The notes under the pieces are model-generated. The model was not told where the DNA came from. It did no database searches and was given only the letters and a program-made list of their open reading frames with translations. This document shows, piece by piece, positions 46,268 through 55,341 of a stretch of 64,000 bases of DNA; the first letter of the stretch is position 1; each line of letters begins with the position of its first letter. The DNA comes from Martelella mediterranea DSM 17316. GTDB taxonomy: Bacteria; Pseudomonadota; Alphaproteobacteria; Rhizobiales; Rhizobiaceae. The stretch lies in NCBI RefSeq assembly GCF_002043005.1, contig NZ_CP020330.1:3428001-3492000 (forward strand), read 5' to 3'. A program made the position numbers and the translations under genes.

Positions 46268-47227
46268 TCATCGCGGATGCCTGAGGCGCGGATTGGCGAG
46301 GATTGAGAAGATATCCGCCAGCATGTTGAGGCTGATGTAGACGGCGGCAAAGATAATGCCGCAGGCCTGAACCACCGGCACATCGCGCTTGGCCACATGG
46401 TCGACCAGATACTGGCCCATGCCGGGATAGACAAAGACCACTTCGACCACCACGACGCCGACGACCAGATAGGCCATGTTGAGCATCACGACGTTGACGA
46501 TCGGCGCAATGGCATTCGGAAACGCATGCCGCCAGATCACCTTGAAGCGGGAAAGCCCGTTCAGTTCGGCGGTTTCGATATAGGCGGACTGCATGACGTT
46601 CAAAAGCGCCGCGCGGGTCATGCGCATCATATGCGCCAGCACCACCATCACCAGCACCGTGACCGGAAGCGCAATTGCATACAGTCTGGCGAAGAACGAC
46701 ATGTTCTGGTTGATCATCGCGACCGACGGCGCCCAGCCAAGCTGCACGCCGATGTAGAAGATCAGGATGTAGCTCAGCATGAATTCCGGCACGGAAATCG
46801 AGGCCAGCGTGATGGTCGAGATCAGCTTGTCCGGCCAGCGGTTGCGGTAGAGCACCGAAACAAGACCGAGAATGATGGCAAGCGGCACCGAGATGATGGC
46901 GGCGCACCCGGCCAGGAACAGCGTGTTTGAAAGCCGTCCACTGATGGCGGTCGCGATATTCTGGCCATTGGTCAGAGATGTTCCGAGATCGCCGTGCAAA
47001 AGACCGACAAGCCACGTGATGTAGCGTTGGTAGACCGGCGCGTTAAGGCCAAGCTCGGCGCGCAGGTTTGCCAACGCTTCAGGTGTGGCAGACTGGCCGA
47101 GAATGGCCTGGGCGACATCGCCGGGCAGCATTTGCGTGCCGGCGAAGATCAGGATCGATACGAAAAAGATCAGCATGAGGCCCAGCGCTAACCGCTGGGC
47201 CACAAGCTTGAAAAGGGAGGCGTTCAT
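46268..47227 (-). CDS. ABC importer permease, DppB/OppB-like (carnitine locus)
   Basis: A 319-residue permease. The opening ends in the MLPGDVAQAILG segment typical of DppB, and the EAA loop SAYIETAELNGLSRFKVIWRHAFPNA lies near residue 205. It lies 7 nt after the binding-protein gene and 10 nt before the partner permease. Confidence 0.9.
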   Translation of the reverse strand: MNASLFKLVAQRLALGLMLIFFVSILIFAGTQMLPGDVAQAILGQSATPEALANLRAELGLNAPVYQRYITWLVGLLHGDLGTSLTNGQNIATAISGRLSNTLFLAGCAAIISVPLAIILGLVSVLYRNRWPDKLISTITLASISVPEFMLSYILIFYIGVQLGWAPSVAMINQNMSFFARLYAIALPVTVLVMVVLAHMMRMTRAALLNVMQSAYIETAELNGLSRFKVIWRHAFPNAIAPIVNVVMLNMAYLVVGVVVVEVVFVYPGMGQYLVDHVAKRDVPVVQACGIIFAAVYISLNMLADIFSILANPRLRHPR

Positions 47228-47234
47228 GGGCGCC

Positions 47235-48821
47235 TCAGGCCTTCCAGCATTTTACGGGAGCAAGACCGTTCATCAGCTCGAAGACGCCGTTTTCTTCCCA
47301 GCCCTGAACATCGGTGCTGACGGCCTGTACGAACTCGTTGAACATCGGGCAGATGAGACCGCCCTCGTCACGCAGGATCTGCGCCATCTGGCTGTACTGT
47401 TCCTTGCGCGTTTCCTGGTCGAGTTCGCCCTTGGCTTCCAGAAGAAGCTCATCGAATTCCTCATTGTAGAAATGCGTGTCGTTCCAGTCGGCGCTGGAAA
47501 GATAGGCGGTGGTGTACATCTGGTCCTGAACCGGACGGCCATCCCAGTAGGAGGCGCAGAACGGCGTGTTGTTCCAGACATCCGACCAGTAGCCGTCATC
47601 GGGCTCGCGCTGGATCTCAAGCGGAATGCCGGCAGCCTGTGCGCTCTGCTGGAAGAGCTGCGCGGCATCGACAGCGCCCGGGAAGGCGGTTTCGGCAACA
47701 CGCAGGATGATCGGGCTGCCGTCATGACCGGAAGCCTTGTAGAGTTCGGCGGCCTTTTCCGGATCGTAAGTGCGCTGCTCGATGCTGTCATCGAACAGCG
47801 GATAGCTTTCGTTGATCGGGAAGTCATTGCCGACCGAACCATAGCCGCGCAGGATCTTTTCGACCATTTCCTCGCGGTTGATGGCGTATTTCAGCGCATT
47901 GCGCAGTTCCCTGTTGTCGAACGGCGGCTGATCGCACTGCATGATGAACACGTAGTGACCGCGACCGGCAACATGATCAACGGTGATGTTCGGCGCACGA
48001 TCAAGCAGACCGGCAACGCGCGGCGCGACCTGGTTGACGATATCGACCTGACCGGACTGGAGTGCGGCATTGCGCGCCGTCGCATCATTGATGATGGTCA
48101 TCTCGATCGTGTCGAAGTGACCGCGGCTGTCATCCCAGTAGTCGGCAAACTTTTCAAACGTGTAGCGAACGCCCGGCTCGGCCTCGACGATCCTGTAGGC
48201 GCCGGTACCGATGCCGGCGGTCGGGTCTTCGCGGCCACCGCCCGGCTGGATTGCCAGATGGAAGTCGGAAAGGAGATAAGGAAGGTCCGCCGTCGGCACA
48301 TCGACCTCGACGATCAGGTTTTCGCCATCGACGCGGATATCGGAAATGCCGCGCATGATGCCGAGCGCGCCGGACTTGGAGTCCTCATCGGAATGGCGCA
48401 GCAGCGTCTGGCGCACATCTTCCGGCGTCATCGTCTCGCCATTGTGGAACTTGACGCCCTGGCGGATCTTGAAGGTCCAGGTCTTGGCGTCGTCGGAGGC
48501 CTCGAAGGATTCGGCAAGGCGCGGGTTCAGCGAGCCGTCTGCGTTCACTTCGAGAAGCTGTTCGCCATAGGCGCGGACAACGTGGAAGGGAACCTGGCTG
48601 GCAATCAGCGCCGGGTCGAGCGAGGTGGTCGACGAACCGCCGCCGAGGCCCATGCGCAGCGTGCCGCCCTTGACCGGCTCCTGCGCCATGGCCATGCGGC
48701 CGAACATCGAATTGGCGGCAACGGCACCGACGCCAAGCGCCGAGGTGCGGGCGATGAATGCACGGCGGGACATGCCGCTCTTCAAAATGCCGGGTGTGAG
48801 AAATTTCCGATAATTGTTCAT
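47235..48821 (-). CDS. Tat-exported SBP_bac_5 binding protein (carnitine locus)
   Basis: A 528-residue family-5 binding protein. The N terminus carries a twin-arginine signal (SRRAFIARTSALGVGAVAA), unlike the Sec signal of the muropeptide binding protein in this window. Family segments include LAESFEASDDAKTWTFKIRQGVKFHNGE near residue 95. ATG 48821 has GAGGGAAG upstream. Located between carnitine catabolic genes and their permeases, it probably binds carnitine, an acylcarnitine or a related betaine, although known carnitine importers are of other ABC classes. Confidence 0.88.
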   Translation of the reverse strand: MNNYRKFLTPGILKSGMSRRAFIARTSALGVGAVAANSMFGRMAMAQEPVKGGTLRMGLGGGSSTTSLDPALIASQVPFHVVRAYGEQLLEVNADGSLNPRLAESFEASDDAKTWTFKIRQGVKFHNGETMTPEDVRQTLLRHSDEDSKSGALGIMRGISDIRVDGENLIVEVDVPTADLPYLLSDFHLAIQPGGGREDPTAGIGTGAYRIVEAEPGVRYTFEKFADYWDDSRGHFDTIEMTIINDATARNAALQSGQVDIVNQVAPRVAGLLDRAPNITVDHVAGRGHYVFIMQCDQPPFDNRELRNALKYAINREEMVEKILRGYGSVGNDFPINESYPLFDDSIEQRTYDPEKAAELYKASGHDGSPIILRVAETAFPGAVDAAQLFQQSAQAAGIPLEIQREPDDGYWSDVWNNTPFCASYWDGRPVQDQMYTTAYLSSADWNDTHFYNEEFDELLLEAKGELDQETRKEQYSQMAQILRDEGGLICPMFNEFVQAVSTDVQGWEENGVFELMNGLAPVKCWKA

Positions 48822-48935
48822 TTTGCTTCCCTCTTGGTTTGGATTTGTCCGCAAACGAGGCGGCTCGTGAGCCTCTCTGGTGGGGCGGAATAAAATTGCT
48901 GGAACGAGCCCGTAGGAAACTTTGCCCGGTCGCAG

Positions 48936-50381
48936 CTAACGACTGCCGGGGCGCTCGCCGACAAAACGGCCAGCGCCATCGGCATCGAAACCGGAATGTA
49001 TACGCTCGAATTCCGCCAGCTTTTCGGCGACCTCACCTTCCGGAACGCAGGTGCGACGTGCCTTGAGGTCGGTGTGCAGCAGCAGCGTCTCGACGGTTGC
49101 CGCCAGTTCGCCGTCACCGCGGAAAAGCCGGTGGAACAGATGCATCTTCTTGCCCTGGCCGGAGAGCAGTTGCGACGTCGCCGTCAGCCTGTCACCCTCG
49201 TGAACCTCGTTCAGATAGCGCACATGGCTTTCGACGGTGAAATAGCTGAGGCCACTGGCGATATAGGCTGCATCCGCGCCGATCAGCGCCATGAAACCGT
49301 CCGTCGCCTTGGAGCCGGCCTCCAGAAAGAAGGTCTCGTTCATGTGGCCGTTATAATCGGTCCATGACGACGGCACCTGGCGGTTGAGCGTTACGGGAAG
49401 TCCGTCACGCTCTCCGCTGACGACAAGATCGGCCTCATGCGCCGACACGACCTTGCCGGAGGCATTGTCGCTGACCTTCAGCGCCCGCAGGATGCCGACA
49501 AGATTGTCGTCGCGCTCCCGCTCCAGTTCACGGATGGACTTTGCGCCGGACTGCGCGTCTGACTGCCCGGCGATCAGCCCGACAAGTTCATCATTAAATT
49601 CCGGCACGTCCATGAGCTTCGTCCACGGCCAGGAAAGCGCCGGACCGAACTGCGCCATGAAATGCTTCATACCCGCCTCGCCACCGGCAATGCGGTAGGT
49701 CTCGAACAGGCCCATCTGGGCAAAGCGCAGGCCAAAGCCCATGCGGATCGCCTCGTCGATATCCTCTGTCGTGGCAACGCCGTCCTTCACCAGCCACAGG
49801 CTCTCGCGCCAGATCGCTTCGAGAAGCCGGTCGGCGATATGGGCGTCGATTTCCTTCTTCACCGTCAGCGGATACATGCCGATAGAACGGAGAATCTCGG
49901 CAGCCTTTTCGCAGGTCGCCTTGTCGCCGACGAGTTCAACGAGCGGCAGCAGATAGACCGGGTTGAAGGGATGGGCGACGATGGCGCGGGCGCCCTTTTC
50001 ATTCAGCTCAGACGGTTTGAAACCGGACGTGGACGAACCGATGATCGCCCCCTTCCCCGCCGCCGCAGAAATTGCTGCATGGGTTTCATGCTTCAGCGCC
50101 AACCGTTCCGGCACGCTTTCCTGTACCCAGATGGCCTCGCAGACAGCCTCTTCAAGTGTGTCACAGAAGGTCAGCGCCCCTTCGACGGGCAGCGGCTTAT
50201 CGTAGAGCGCCGGCAGCGAGCGGCGGGCATTGGCGATGACCTCGCCAATCTTCCGCTCGGCTTCCGGATCGGGATCGAACACTGAGACATCAAAACCATT
50301 CAGCAGGAAGCGCGCGGCCCAACCGCCGCCGATCACGCCGCCGCCGATAATGGCGACCTTTGATGGGCCATCCGAACTCAT
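48936..50381 (-). CDS. L-carnitine dehydrogenase fused to betainyl-CoA thioesterase (CdhA-CdhB)
   Basis: A 481-residue bifunctional enzyme. Residues 1-310 are a 3-hydroxyacyl-CoA-dehydrogenase-like carnitine 3-dehydrogenase (GGGVIGGGWAARF, IGSSTSGFKPSEL, AHPFNPVYLLPLVELV). Residues 330-470 are a hotdog thioesterase (VPSSWTDYNGHMNE, ESHVRYLNEVHEGD). It oxidises L-carnitine to 3-dehydrocarnitine and hydrolyses betainyl-CoA to glycine betaine. In Pseudomonas the two are separate genes (cdhA, cdhB), while the fusion is known from rhizobia. The start overlaps the cdhC stop (TGATG). Confidence 0.9.
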   Translation of the reverse strand: MSSDGPSKVAIIGGGVIGGGWAARFLLNGFDVSVFDPDPEAERKIGEVIANARRSLPALYDKPLPVEGALTFCDTLEEAVCEAIWVQESVPERLALKHETHAAISAAAGKGAIIGSSTSGFKPSELNEKGARAIVAHPFNPVYLLPLVELVGDKATCEKAAEILRSIGMYPLTVKKEIDAHIADRLLEAIWRESLWLVKDGVATTEDIDEAIRMGFGLRFAQMGLFETYRIAGGEAGMKHFMAQFGPALSWPWTKLMDVPEFNDELVGLIAGQSDAQSGAKSIRELERERDDNLVGILRALKVSDNASGKVVSAHEADLVVSGERDGLPVTLNRQVPSSWTDYNGHMNETFFLEAGSKATDGFMALIGADAAYIASGLSYFTVESHVRYLNEVHEGDRLTATSQLLSGQGKKMHLFHRLFRGDGELAATVETLLLHTDLKARRTCVPEGEVAEKLAEFERIHSGFDADGAGRFVGERPGSR

Positions 50382-51301
50382 CAGGCAGCCCCCTTCGGCG
50401 CACGTTTGACCAGACCGAGCTTTTCACGCACGGCCTCCGGCCCGATGACGCGACCGCCCATGTTTTCAGCAATCGTGACCGCTTTTTCGACGAGTTGGGC
50501 ATTGGTGGCGAGCACGCCCTTCGACAGATAGATATTATCCTCAAGCCCGACGCGGATATTGCCGCCGGCAAGCATGGCGGCTGCCGCATAGGGCATCTGA
50601 TCACGACCGAGCGAGAAGGCCGACCACTGCCAGTCTTCCGGAACATTATTGACCATGGCCATGAAGGTGTTGAGGTCGTTCGGCGCGCCCCATGGCACGC
50701 CCATGCATAGCTGCACCAGCGCCGGCGAGGTCAAAATGCCTTCCTTGACCAGCTGTTTGGCGAACCAGAGGTGGCCGGTGTCGAAGGCTTCGATCTCCGG
50801 CTTCACGCCGAGATCCGTCATCATCTGCCCCATGGCGCGGAGCATGCCGGGCGTGTTGGTCATCACGTAATCGGCTTCGGCGAAATTCATCGTGCCGCAA
50901 TCGAGCGTGCACAGTTCCGGCAGGCATTCGGCGATGTGGACGACGCGTTCGGCGGCGCCGATCATGTCGGTTCCGGCCTCATTGACCGGCAACGGCGCCT
51001 CCGTCGACCCGAAGGTGATATCGCCGCCCATGCCGGCCGTCAGGTTCAGCACCACATCGACCTCCGCATCGCGGATGCGGTCCGTCACTTCACGGTAGAG
51101 TGCGGGAAGGCGTGACGGCGCGCCGGTTTCGGGATCGCGGACATGACAGTGAACAATCGCTGCGCCCGCCTTTGCGGCATCGATGGCGCTTTTGGCAATC
51201 GCTTCCGGTGAACGGGGAACATGGGGCGAGCGGTCCTGGGTACTGCCTGAACCGGTTACGGCACACGTGATGAAGACATCCCTGTTCATTGTCAGAGGCA
51301 T
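50381..51301 (-). CDS. cdhC: Dehydrocarnitine cleavage enzyme, BKACE/DUF849 family (CdhC)
   Basis: A 306-residue beta-keto acid cleavage enzyme. The Zn2+ site HCHVRD is near residue 50, followed by NLTAGMGG, the LDCGTMNF strand and GNIRVGLEDNIY near the C terminus. It converts 3-dehydrocarnitine and acetyl-CoA to betainyl-CoA and acetoacetate. ATG 51301 has AGGAG at 5 nt; the ATG four codons in lacks one. It heads the operon, divergent from the CdhR-like regulator. Specificity follows from its carnitine dehydrogenase/thioesterase neighbour. Confidence 0.9.
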   Translation of the reverse strand: MPLTMNRDVFITCAVTGSGSTQDRSPHVPRSPEAIAKSAIDAAKAGAAIVHCHVRDPETGAPSRLPALYREVTDRIRDAEVDVVLNLTAGMGGDITFGSTEAPLPVNEAGTDMIGAAERVVHIAECLPELCTLDCGTMNFAEADYVMTNTPGMLRAMGQMMTDLGVKPEIEAFDTGHLWFAKQLVKEGILTSPALVQLCMGVPWGAPNDLNTFMAMVNNVPEDWQWSAFSLGRDQMPYAAAAMLAGGNIRVGLEDNIYLSKGVLATNAQLVEKAVTIAENMGGRVIGPEAVREKLGLVKRAPKGAA

Positions 51302-51703
51302 GAATACTCCTGTTGCGTCACTCCCGTCGTGAAGAGGCGGAGAGCGAAAATACTCGTTGCGCACAAGCCGGCCCTGACCTTGAAGGCCGGGTGCGAATTC
51401 CAATTTTTCTCGCGCAGATTGACGCCCTGCGCGGCGCTTAACGTGCAGGTATGAATCGGACTTCGGATGCAAGACGCATCCCGGCACGCGGCGTGCAGCC
51501 ATGTGCATGACCCGGTGGAAAAACAGTCGCATGCCCCGTCAGGACAGACTTCGTCACCGGCTCGTCCGATTGTCCAGGCGAAGGGCCTGAGGCGCGCTGT
51601 CGCGAGGACTGACGGTTTCGATGGGCAGGAGAATAGGTTAGCCATGCGCCGGCGTTTTATCCTATTATGCCATTTTATTGTCCAATAAGGCCAATTACGC
51701 CCC
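51302..51703. promoter_or_regulatory. 402-bp divergent control region with a TTATTG dyad
   Basis: No gene is supported in this interval between cdhC and the cdhR-like gene. Near the regulator start are a -10-like TATTAT (51663-51668) and the perfect dyad TTATTG-TC-CAATAA (51675-51688), 15 nt before the ATG. The dyad would overlap the start of transcription and may be an autoregulatory site. Promoters for the cdhC operon must also lie here but none is clear by eye. Confidence 0.45.
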
Positions 51704-52630
51704 ATGAACGTCACATTCCTGCTCCTCGACGGCTTTTCGAACCTGGTCTTCTCCTGTCTTCTCGAACCGCTTCGCATGGTTCACGATCTTTATCGGGAGG
51801 ATATCAGATGGCAGGTCATCAGCGCCGATGACGAAGCGGTTGAGAGCTCGTCGCACCTGCTGCTCGTCCCCACAGCAAAGCGCGAGGACATCGAGGCCTC
51901 CGATCTTCTGGTCATCGTCTCCAGCAACGGCTACCGCCAGCATCCGACGCCTGAAAACCAGCGCCTCGTGATGGCGCTCGCCCGACAGAGCCGTTATGTC
52001 ATAGGCGCGGATGCCGGTGCATGGATGCTCGCCTCGACCGGTCTTCTGGACGACCTGACGGCAACGCTGCACTGGTCGGTGATCAGCGAATTTGCGGAAA
52101 CCTTTCCGGAGGTTCACGTCAGCCAGGCAGGCTACGTCAAGGAAGGGCGGCTGTGGAGCTGCGGCGGCGCCTCGACGGCGCTGGAACTGATTCTCGCCTT
52201 CATCACCGAGGAGTTTGGCGCGGCCAGGGCGTTCATGGTCTCATCCATGTTCATGCATGATGCAAGCCCACAGCGCGACGGCGCGCGCATGCCGACGGCG
52301 CTTTCCGTGCCAGGACGCGGCAAGATGGACGCCATCATCAACATCATGGTGGAAACGATCGAAAATCCGCTGTCGCTCAGCGCGCTTGCCGAACGCGCCC
52401 ACATGTCGACGCGCACCCTTAACCGGCTGTTTAAGGCCGAGCTCGGCATGTCGCCGGGGCAGTACTACCAGAACATCAGGCTGGCTCACGCCCGCGAGAT
52501 GGCGGAAAACACGGCGCTGGGCCTGCGCGAAATCGCGATCCGCTCCGGCTATTCGAACGCCCCTGCCCTCAGCAAGGCCTTTCGCAAGGCCTATGGGCAC
52601 TCGCTGCGCAAGATCGAAAAGAAGCCGTGA
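51704..52630 (+). CDS. GlxA/CdhR-type AraC regulator of carnitine catabolism
   Basis: A 308-residue regulator. The N-terminal DJ-1/PfpI-like (GATase1) domain is at about 1-185 (FLLLDGFSNLVFSCLLEPLR, ADAGAWMLASTGLLD). The C-terminal AraC HTH domain is at about 205-305 (LAERAHMSTRTLNRLFKAELG). In Pseudomonas, CdhR of this architecture activates cdhCAB in response to carnitine. Its position divergent from cdhC supports the same role. Confidence 0.88.
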   Translation: MNVTFLLLDGFSNLVFSCLLEPLRMVHDLYREDIRWQVISADDEAVESSSHLLLVPTAKREDIEASDLLVIVSSNGYRQHPTPENQRLVMALARQSRYVIGADAGAWMLASTGLLDDLTATLHWSVISEFAETFPEVHVSQAGYVKEGRLWSCGGASTALELILAFITEEFGAARAFMVSSMFMHDASPQRDGARMPTALSVPGRGKMDAIINIMVETIENPLSLSALAERAHMSTRTLNRLFKAELGMSPGQYYQNIRLAHAREMAENTALGLREIAIRSGYSNAPALSKAFRKAYGHSLRKIEKKP

Positions 52631-52637
52631 CCGGCCT

Positions 52638-53522
52638 TCAGTCGCCGTGGCACAGGAGCGAGAGCCGCTCCGTGATCCGCCGGAACATATCCGCCGCCCT
52701 CTGGCTGCGGTGGCGGGCGCGCAGCCAGCCATGCACCAGTTCCGTTCCGGTTTCGACATGGACGGAACCGCCGACAGCTTGCGCGGCGGCCTGATAACGC
52801 AGCGCGTCGTCATGCAGCGGATCGCATTCGGCAGGATAGATGAAGGTTGCGGGCAGGCGTGCGAGATCGCCGGCCCGCGGCGTGGCCCTCGGATCATCCG
52901 GCGTGCCGCCGCGGACATCGCCATAGCCGCGCAACTCGTCACGGGAAAGCAACGGCGCGTGGGCATGAGTCTCGAAGCTTCCGCCCTCCGGTGCAAAGCC
53001 GAGCGAGGGATAAATCAGAACCTGCCCCGCAAGCGCCGGCCCCACCCACGTTCCAGCCACGGAAGCGCAGAGCGACGCGCCGGCACTATCGCCGCAAAGC
53101 ACCAGCCGGCGCGCCTGTGCAAGCGCGCGCACAACGGAAATCATATCATCATAGGCTGCCGGATGGCGGTGCTCCGGCGCAAGCCTGTAGTCGACGGACA
53201 CCACCTGAACGCCGGTCGCGGCGGCAATTTCCGCGCAAACATCGTCATGGCTCTCCAACCCGCCCAGCACAAAGCCGCCGCCATGGGCATAGACAATGAC
53301 CGTGTCGGTCTCTGCCCCATAAAAGCGAACCGGCACGCCGGCGATCGTCCCGTCGAGAACCGTGAGCCCTACCGGTCGTCCAGCATGAAAATGCGCCGCC
53401 ATGCGGTCGTAAGCCGCCCGCTGCCCGTCCCAGTCGTCACCCTTCAGGTCCGCAGGATAGAAAGTCATTGTTTCATTGACGAAGTCGAGAATGGTCTGGT
53501 CCAGATAAGTCGTATAATCCAC
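52638..53522 (-). CDS. Alpha/beta hydrolase, hormone-sensitive-lipase family
   Basis: An esterase of about 294 residues. The oxyanion motif HGGGFVLGG is near 80, the nucleophile elbow GDSAGAS near 145, and the acid/base are in FIYPAECDPLHDDA and a C-terminal HGW. The start is GTG 53522 (GGGAG at 7 nt); GTG 53528 is an alternative. It is convergent with the CdhR-like gene (7 nt apart). In Pseudomonas an alpha/beta-hydrolase releases carnitine from acylcarnitines, so this could be a functional analogue; that is inference. Confidence 0.82.
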   Translation of the reverse strand: MDYTTYLDQTILDFVNETMTFYPADLKGDDWDGQRAAYDRMAAHFHAGRPVGLTVLDGTIAGVPVRFYGAETDTVIVYAHGGGFVLGGLESHDDVCAEIAAATGVQVVSVDYRLAPEHRHPAAYDDMISVVRALAQARRLVLCGDSAGASLCASVAGTWVGPALAGQVLIYPSLGFAPEGGSFETHAHAPLLSRDELRGYGDVRGGTPDDPRATPRAGDLARLPATFIYPAECDPLHDDALRYQAAAQAVGGSVHVETGTELVHGWLRARHRSQRAADMFRRITERLSLLCHGD

Positions 53523-53826
53523 GAACACGCTCCCTTGGCTGCAGGGATCGTTAGCTCATTTTCCCATCGGCAAACAAGTTCCCGCGAACAGGTCAAAAAA
53601 CTGATCACCGATTTGAGGGCGAAGCTGTTCGGCTTGCCGAAACGAGGTCGACGGGCAGCGACAAGGCCGGCCGCGCCGTCGACGCCAAGGCTGCCGGACC
53701 AGTCAGGAAGGTCATACCGACCCGGGCTCCAGTGCCCCCGTGACTTCTTCGCCCTTGCCACTTTCGCACCGGATCGGGCAGTCTGTCCTCTCGCATACGG
53801 AAAGGCATCGACAGAAAGAGATCGAA
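53523..53826. other. 304-bp gap before the DMT permease gene, no gene recognised
   Basis: One frame stays open for about 50 codons (ending near 53743) with a Lys/Ala/Pro-rich tail. It has no convincing start or ribosome-binding site, so I do not call it. A weak purine-rich AAGAGA precedes the permease ATG. The interval must hold the promoters for both divergent genes. Confidence 0.3.
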
Positions 53827-54708
53827 ATGCAGGCTGCGCCGTCCGGCAGAGAGGCAAGTTATACCAGCGGCGTTGTCCTGATGTGCGCAGGCGTTGCCTG
53901 CCTGAGCGCCAATGATGCAGTAGCCAAGGCGCTGACCTCGCACTACCCGCCGCTTCAGATCCTGTTTCTGCGTAACGTGGTCGCCTTGCCCTTCACCGTG
54001 CTCATCGCCATCACCATGGGTGGATGGCAGGCGCTGAAGACCTACCGGCCCGCGGCACACCTGCTGCGCGGAGCGCTCTGGGTCTGCGCCACGATGATGT
54101 TCTTCACGAGCTTTATATATCTCGGACTTGCGGAGGCCACCGCGCTGATCTTCGTGGCGCCTTTCTTCATTACCGTCATTTCGGCGCTGTTTTTGGGCGA
54201 AAAGGTCCATATATGGCGATGGCTGGCGGTCCTCTTCGGTTTCCTCGGCGTTCTCGTGGTCATCCGCCCGGGCGGGGCGACCTTTCAGGCGGCCTCACTG
54301 CTGCCCGTTGCCACAGCACTTGTCTACGCATTGCTGATGCTCAGCGCGCGCTGGGTCGATGCGCGTGAGAGTGTGTGGACACTGCTGGTCTATCTGACGG
54401 GCACGGCGGCGCTGATCAGCGTGTTCATTGTGCCCTTCGTCTGGGTGCCGGTGCGCCTCGAAGACCTCTGGCTTTTTGCGGCCATCGCCGTTTTTGGAAC
54501 GGCGGGCATGACAATGATGACGCAGGCCTTTCGGCTGACCCCGGCGGTTATTGTCGCGCCGCTGGACTATACCGCGCTCGTCTGGGCCACGCTGTTCGGC
54601 TGGTTGATCTGGCGGGAAAGCCCGGACGCCGCGACCTTCCTGGGCGCCGCGATCATCATCGCCAGCGGCGTTTTCACGATCTTCCGGCAAAAAGGGAAAG
54701 CCGCATGA
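53827..54708 (+). CDS. EamA/DMT-superfamily permease
   Basis: A 293-residue membrane protein with about ten hydrophobic segments in two EamA halves. The first has LCAGVACLSANDAVAKAL with LQILFLRNVVALPF, and the C-terminal half LFGWLIWRESPDAATFLGAAIIIASG. The Asn-Asp-Ala-rich first helix resembles RhaT/riboflavin-type DMT members. ATG 53827 is used because the extension upstream lacks a family match. It is the first of three closely spaced plus-strand genes. Confidence 0.82.
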   Translation: MQAAPSGREASYTSGVVLMCAGVACLSANDAVAKALTSHYPPLQILFLRNVVALPFTVLIAITMGGWQALKTYRPAAHLLRGALWVCATMMFFTSFIYLGLAEATALIFVAPFFITVISALFLGEKVHIWRWLAVLFGFLGVLVVIRPGGATFQAASLLPVATALVYALLMLSARWVDARESVWTLLVYLTGTAALISVFIVPFVWVPVRLEDLWLFAAIAVFGTAGMTMMTQAFRLTPAVIVAPLDYTALVWATLFGWLIWRESPDAATFLGAAIIIASGVFTIFRQKGKAA

Positions 54709-54746
54709 CCCTGCAGAAACGTAACATTCACGGAGACGGATAACAG

Positions 54747-55340
54747 ATGGCACGCCAACCGCATGCGCCGTTAGCTTTTGATATCCGACCGGCAAGATGG
54801 GCGCACTTTGAGGCCGTTATGGGAGAGAAAGGCGGCTGTGGCGGGTGCTGGTGCATGTTATGGAGACGCAGCGCCAAGGCGATGGAAGCCGGAAAGGGTG
54901 ATGGAAATCGGCAGGCCATGAAGGCGATCTTCGACAGCGGCGCTGTTCCGGGGCTTGTCGCAATGCATGGAGACGAGGCTGTCGGGTGGATCCAGGTCGA
55001 CCGGCAATCGGCATTCCCGCGCCTTGCATCGTCACGAATCCTGAAGCCGGTGGATGAACAGGCGGTCTGGAGCGTCTCATGTTTCCTGGTCGACAAGCGA
55101 TACCGGCGTCAGGGGCTCTCGCTCAAACTGTTGAACGCGGCTGTCGAATGGGCCCGTATGCACGGGGCAGCAATCGCCGAGGGCTACCCGATCGATACGC
55201 CAAAAGCAAAATATCCGGCCGTCTATGCCTGGACCGGTTTCATGGGAACATATATCAGCGCCGGTTTCACCGAGGTCGCCCGCCGATCCGAGACCCGACC
55301 GATCATGCGAAAGCAGTTGAAAAATGATGGAGAGGATTGA
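54747..55340 (+). CDS. GNAT-family N-acetyltransferase
   Basis: A 197-residue acetyltransferase. The acetyl-CoA core SCFLVDKRYRRQGLSLKLLNAAVEWARMHG is at about 112-141, with the R/Q-x-x-G-x-G/S-type pyrophosphate loop RRQGLS. A cysteine-rich segment GGCGGCWCMLW near residue 30 is unusual for GNATs and recurs in a subgroup annotated only as acetyltransferase. It starts 38 nt after the permease stop. The substrate is unknown. Confidence 0.82.
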   Translation: MARQPHAPLAFDIRPARWAHFEAVMGEKGGCGGCWCMLWRRSAKAMEAGKGDGNRQAMKAIFDSGAVPGLVAMHGDEAVGWIQVDRQSAFPRLASSRILKPVDEQAVWSVSCFLVDKRYRRQGLSLKLLNAAVEWARMHGAAIAEGYPIDTPKAKYPAVYAWTGFMGTYISAGFTEVARRSETRPIMRKQLKNDGED

Positions 55341-55341
55341 G

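Noticed and set aside
47085..48893. 602-codon open frame on the plus strand
   Set aside because: It is antisense to the Tat-exported binding protein gene, without any recognisable motif.
53605..54210. 201-codon minus-strand frame in the gap before and into the DMT permease gene
   Set aside because: It is antisense to the permease and has no family match. The Lys/Ala/Pro-rich plus-strand frame ending near 53743 was also rejected for lack of a start.
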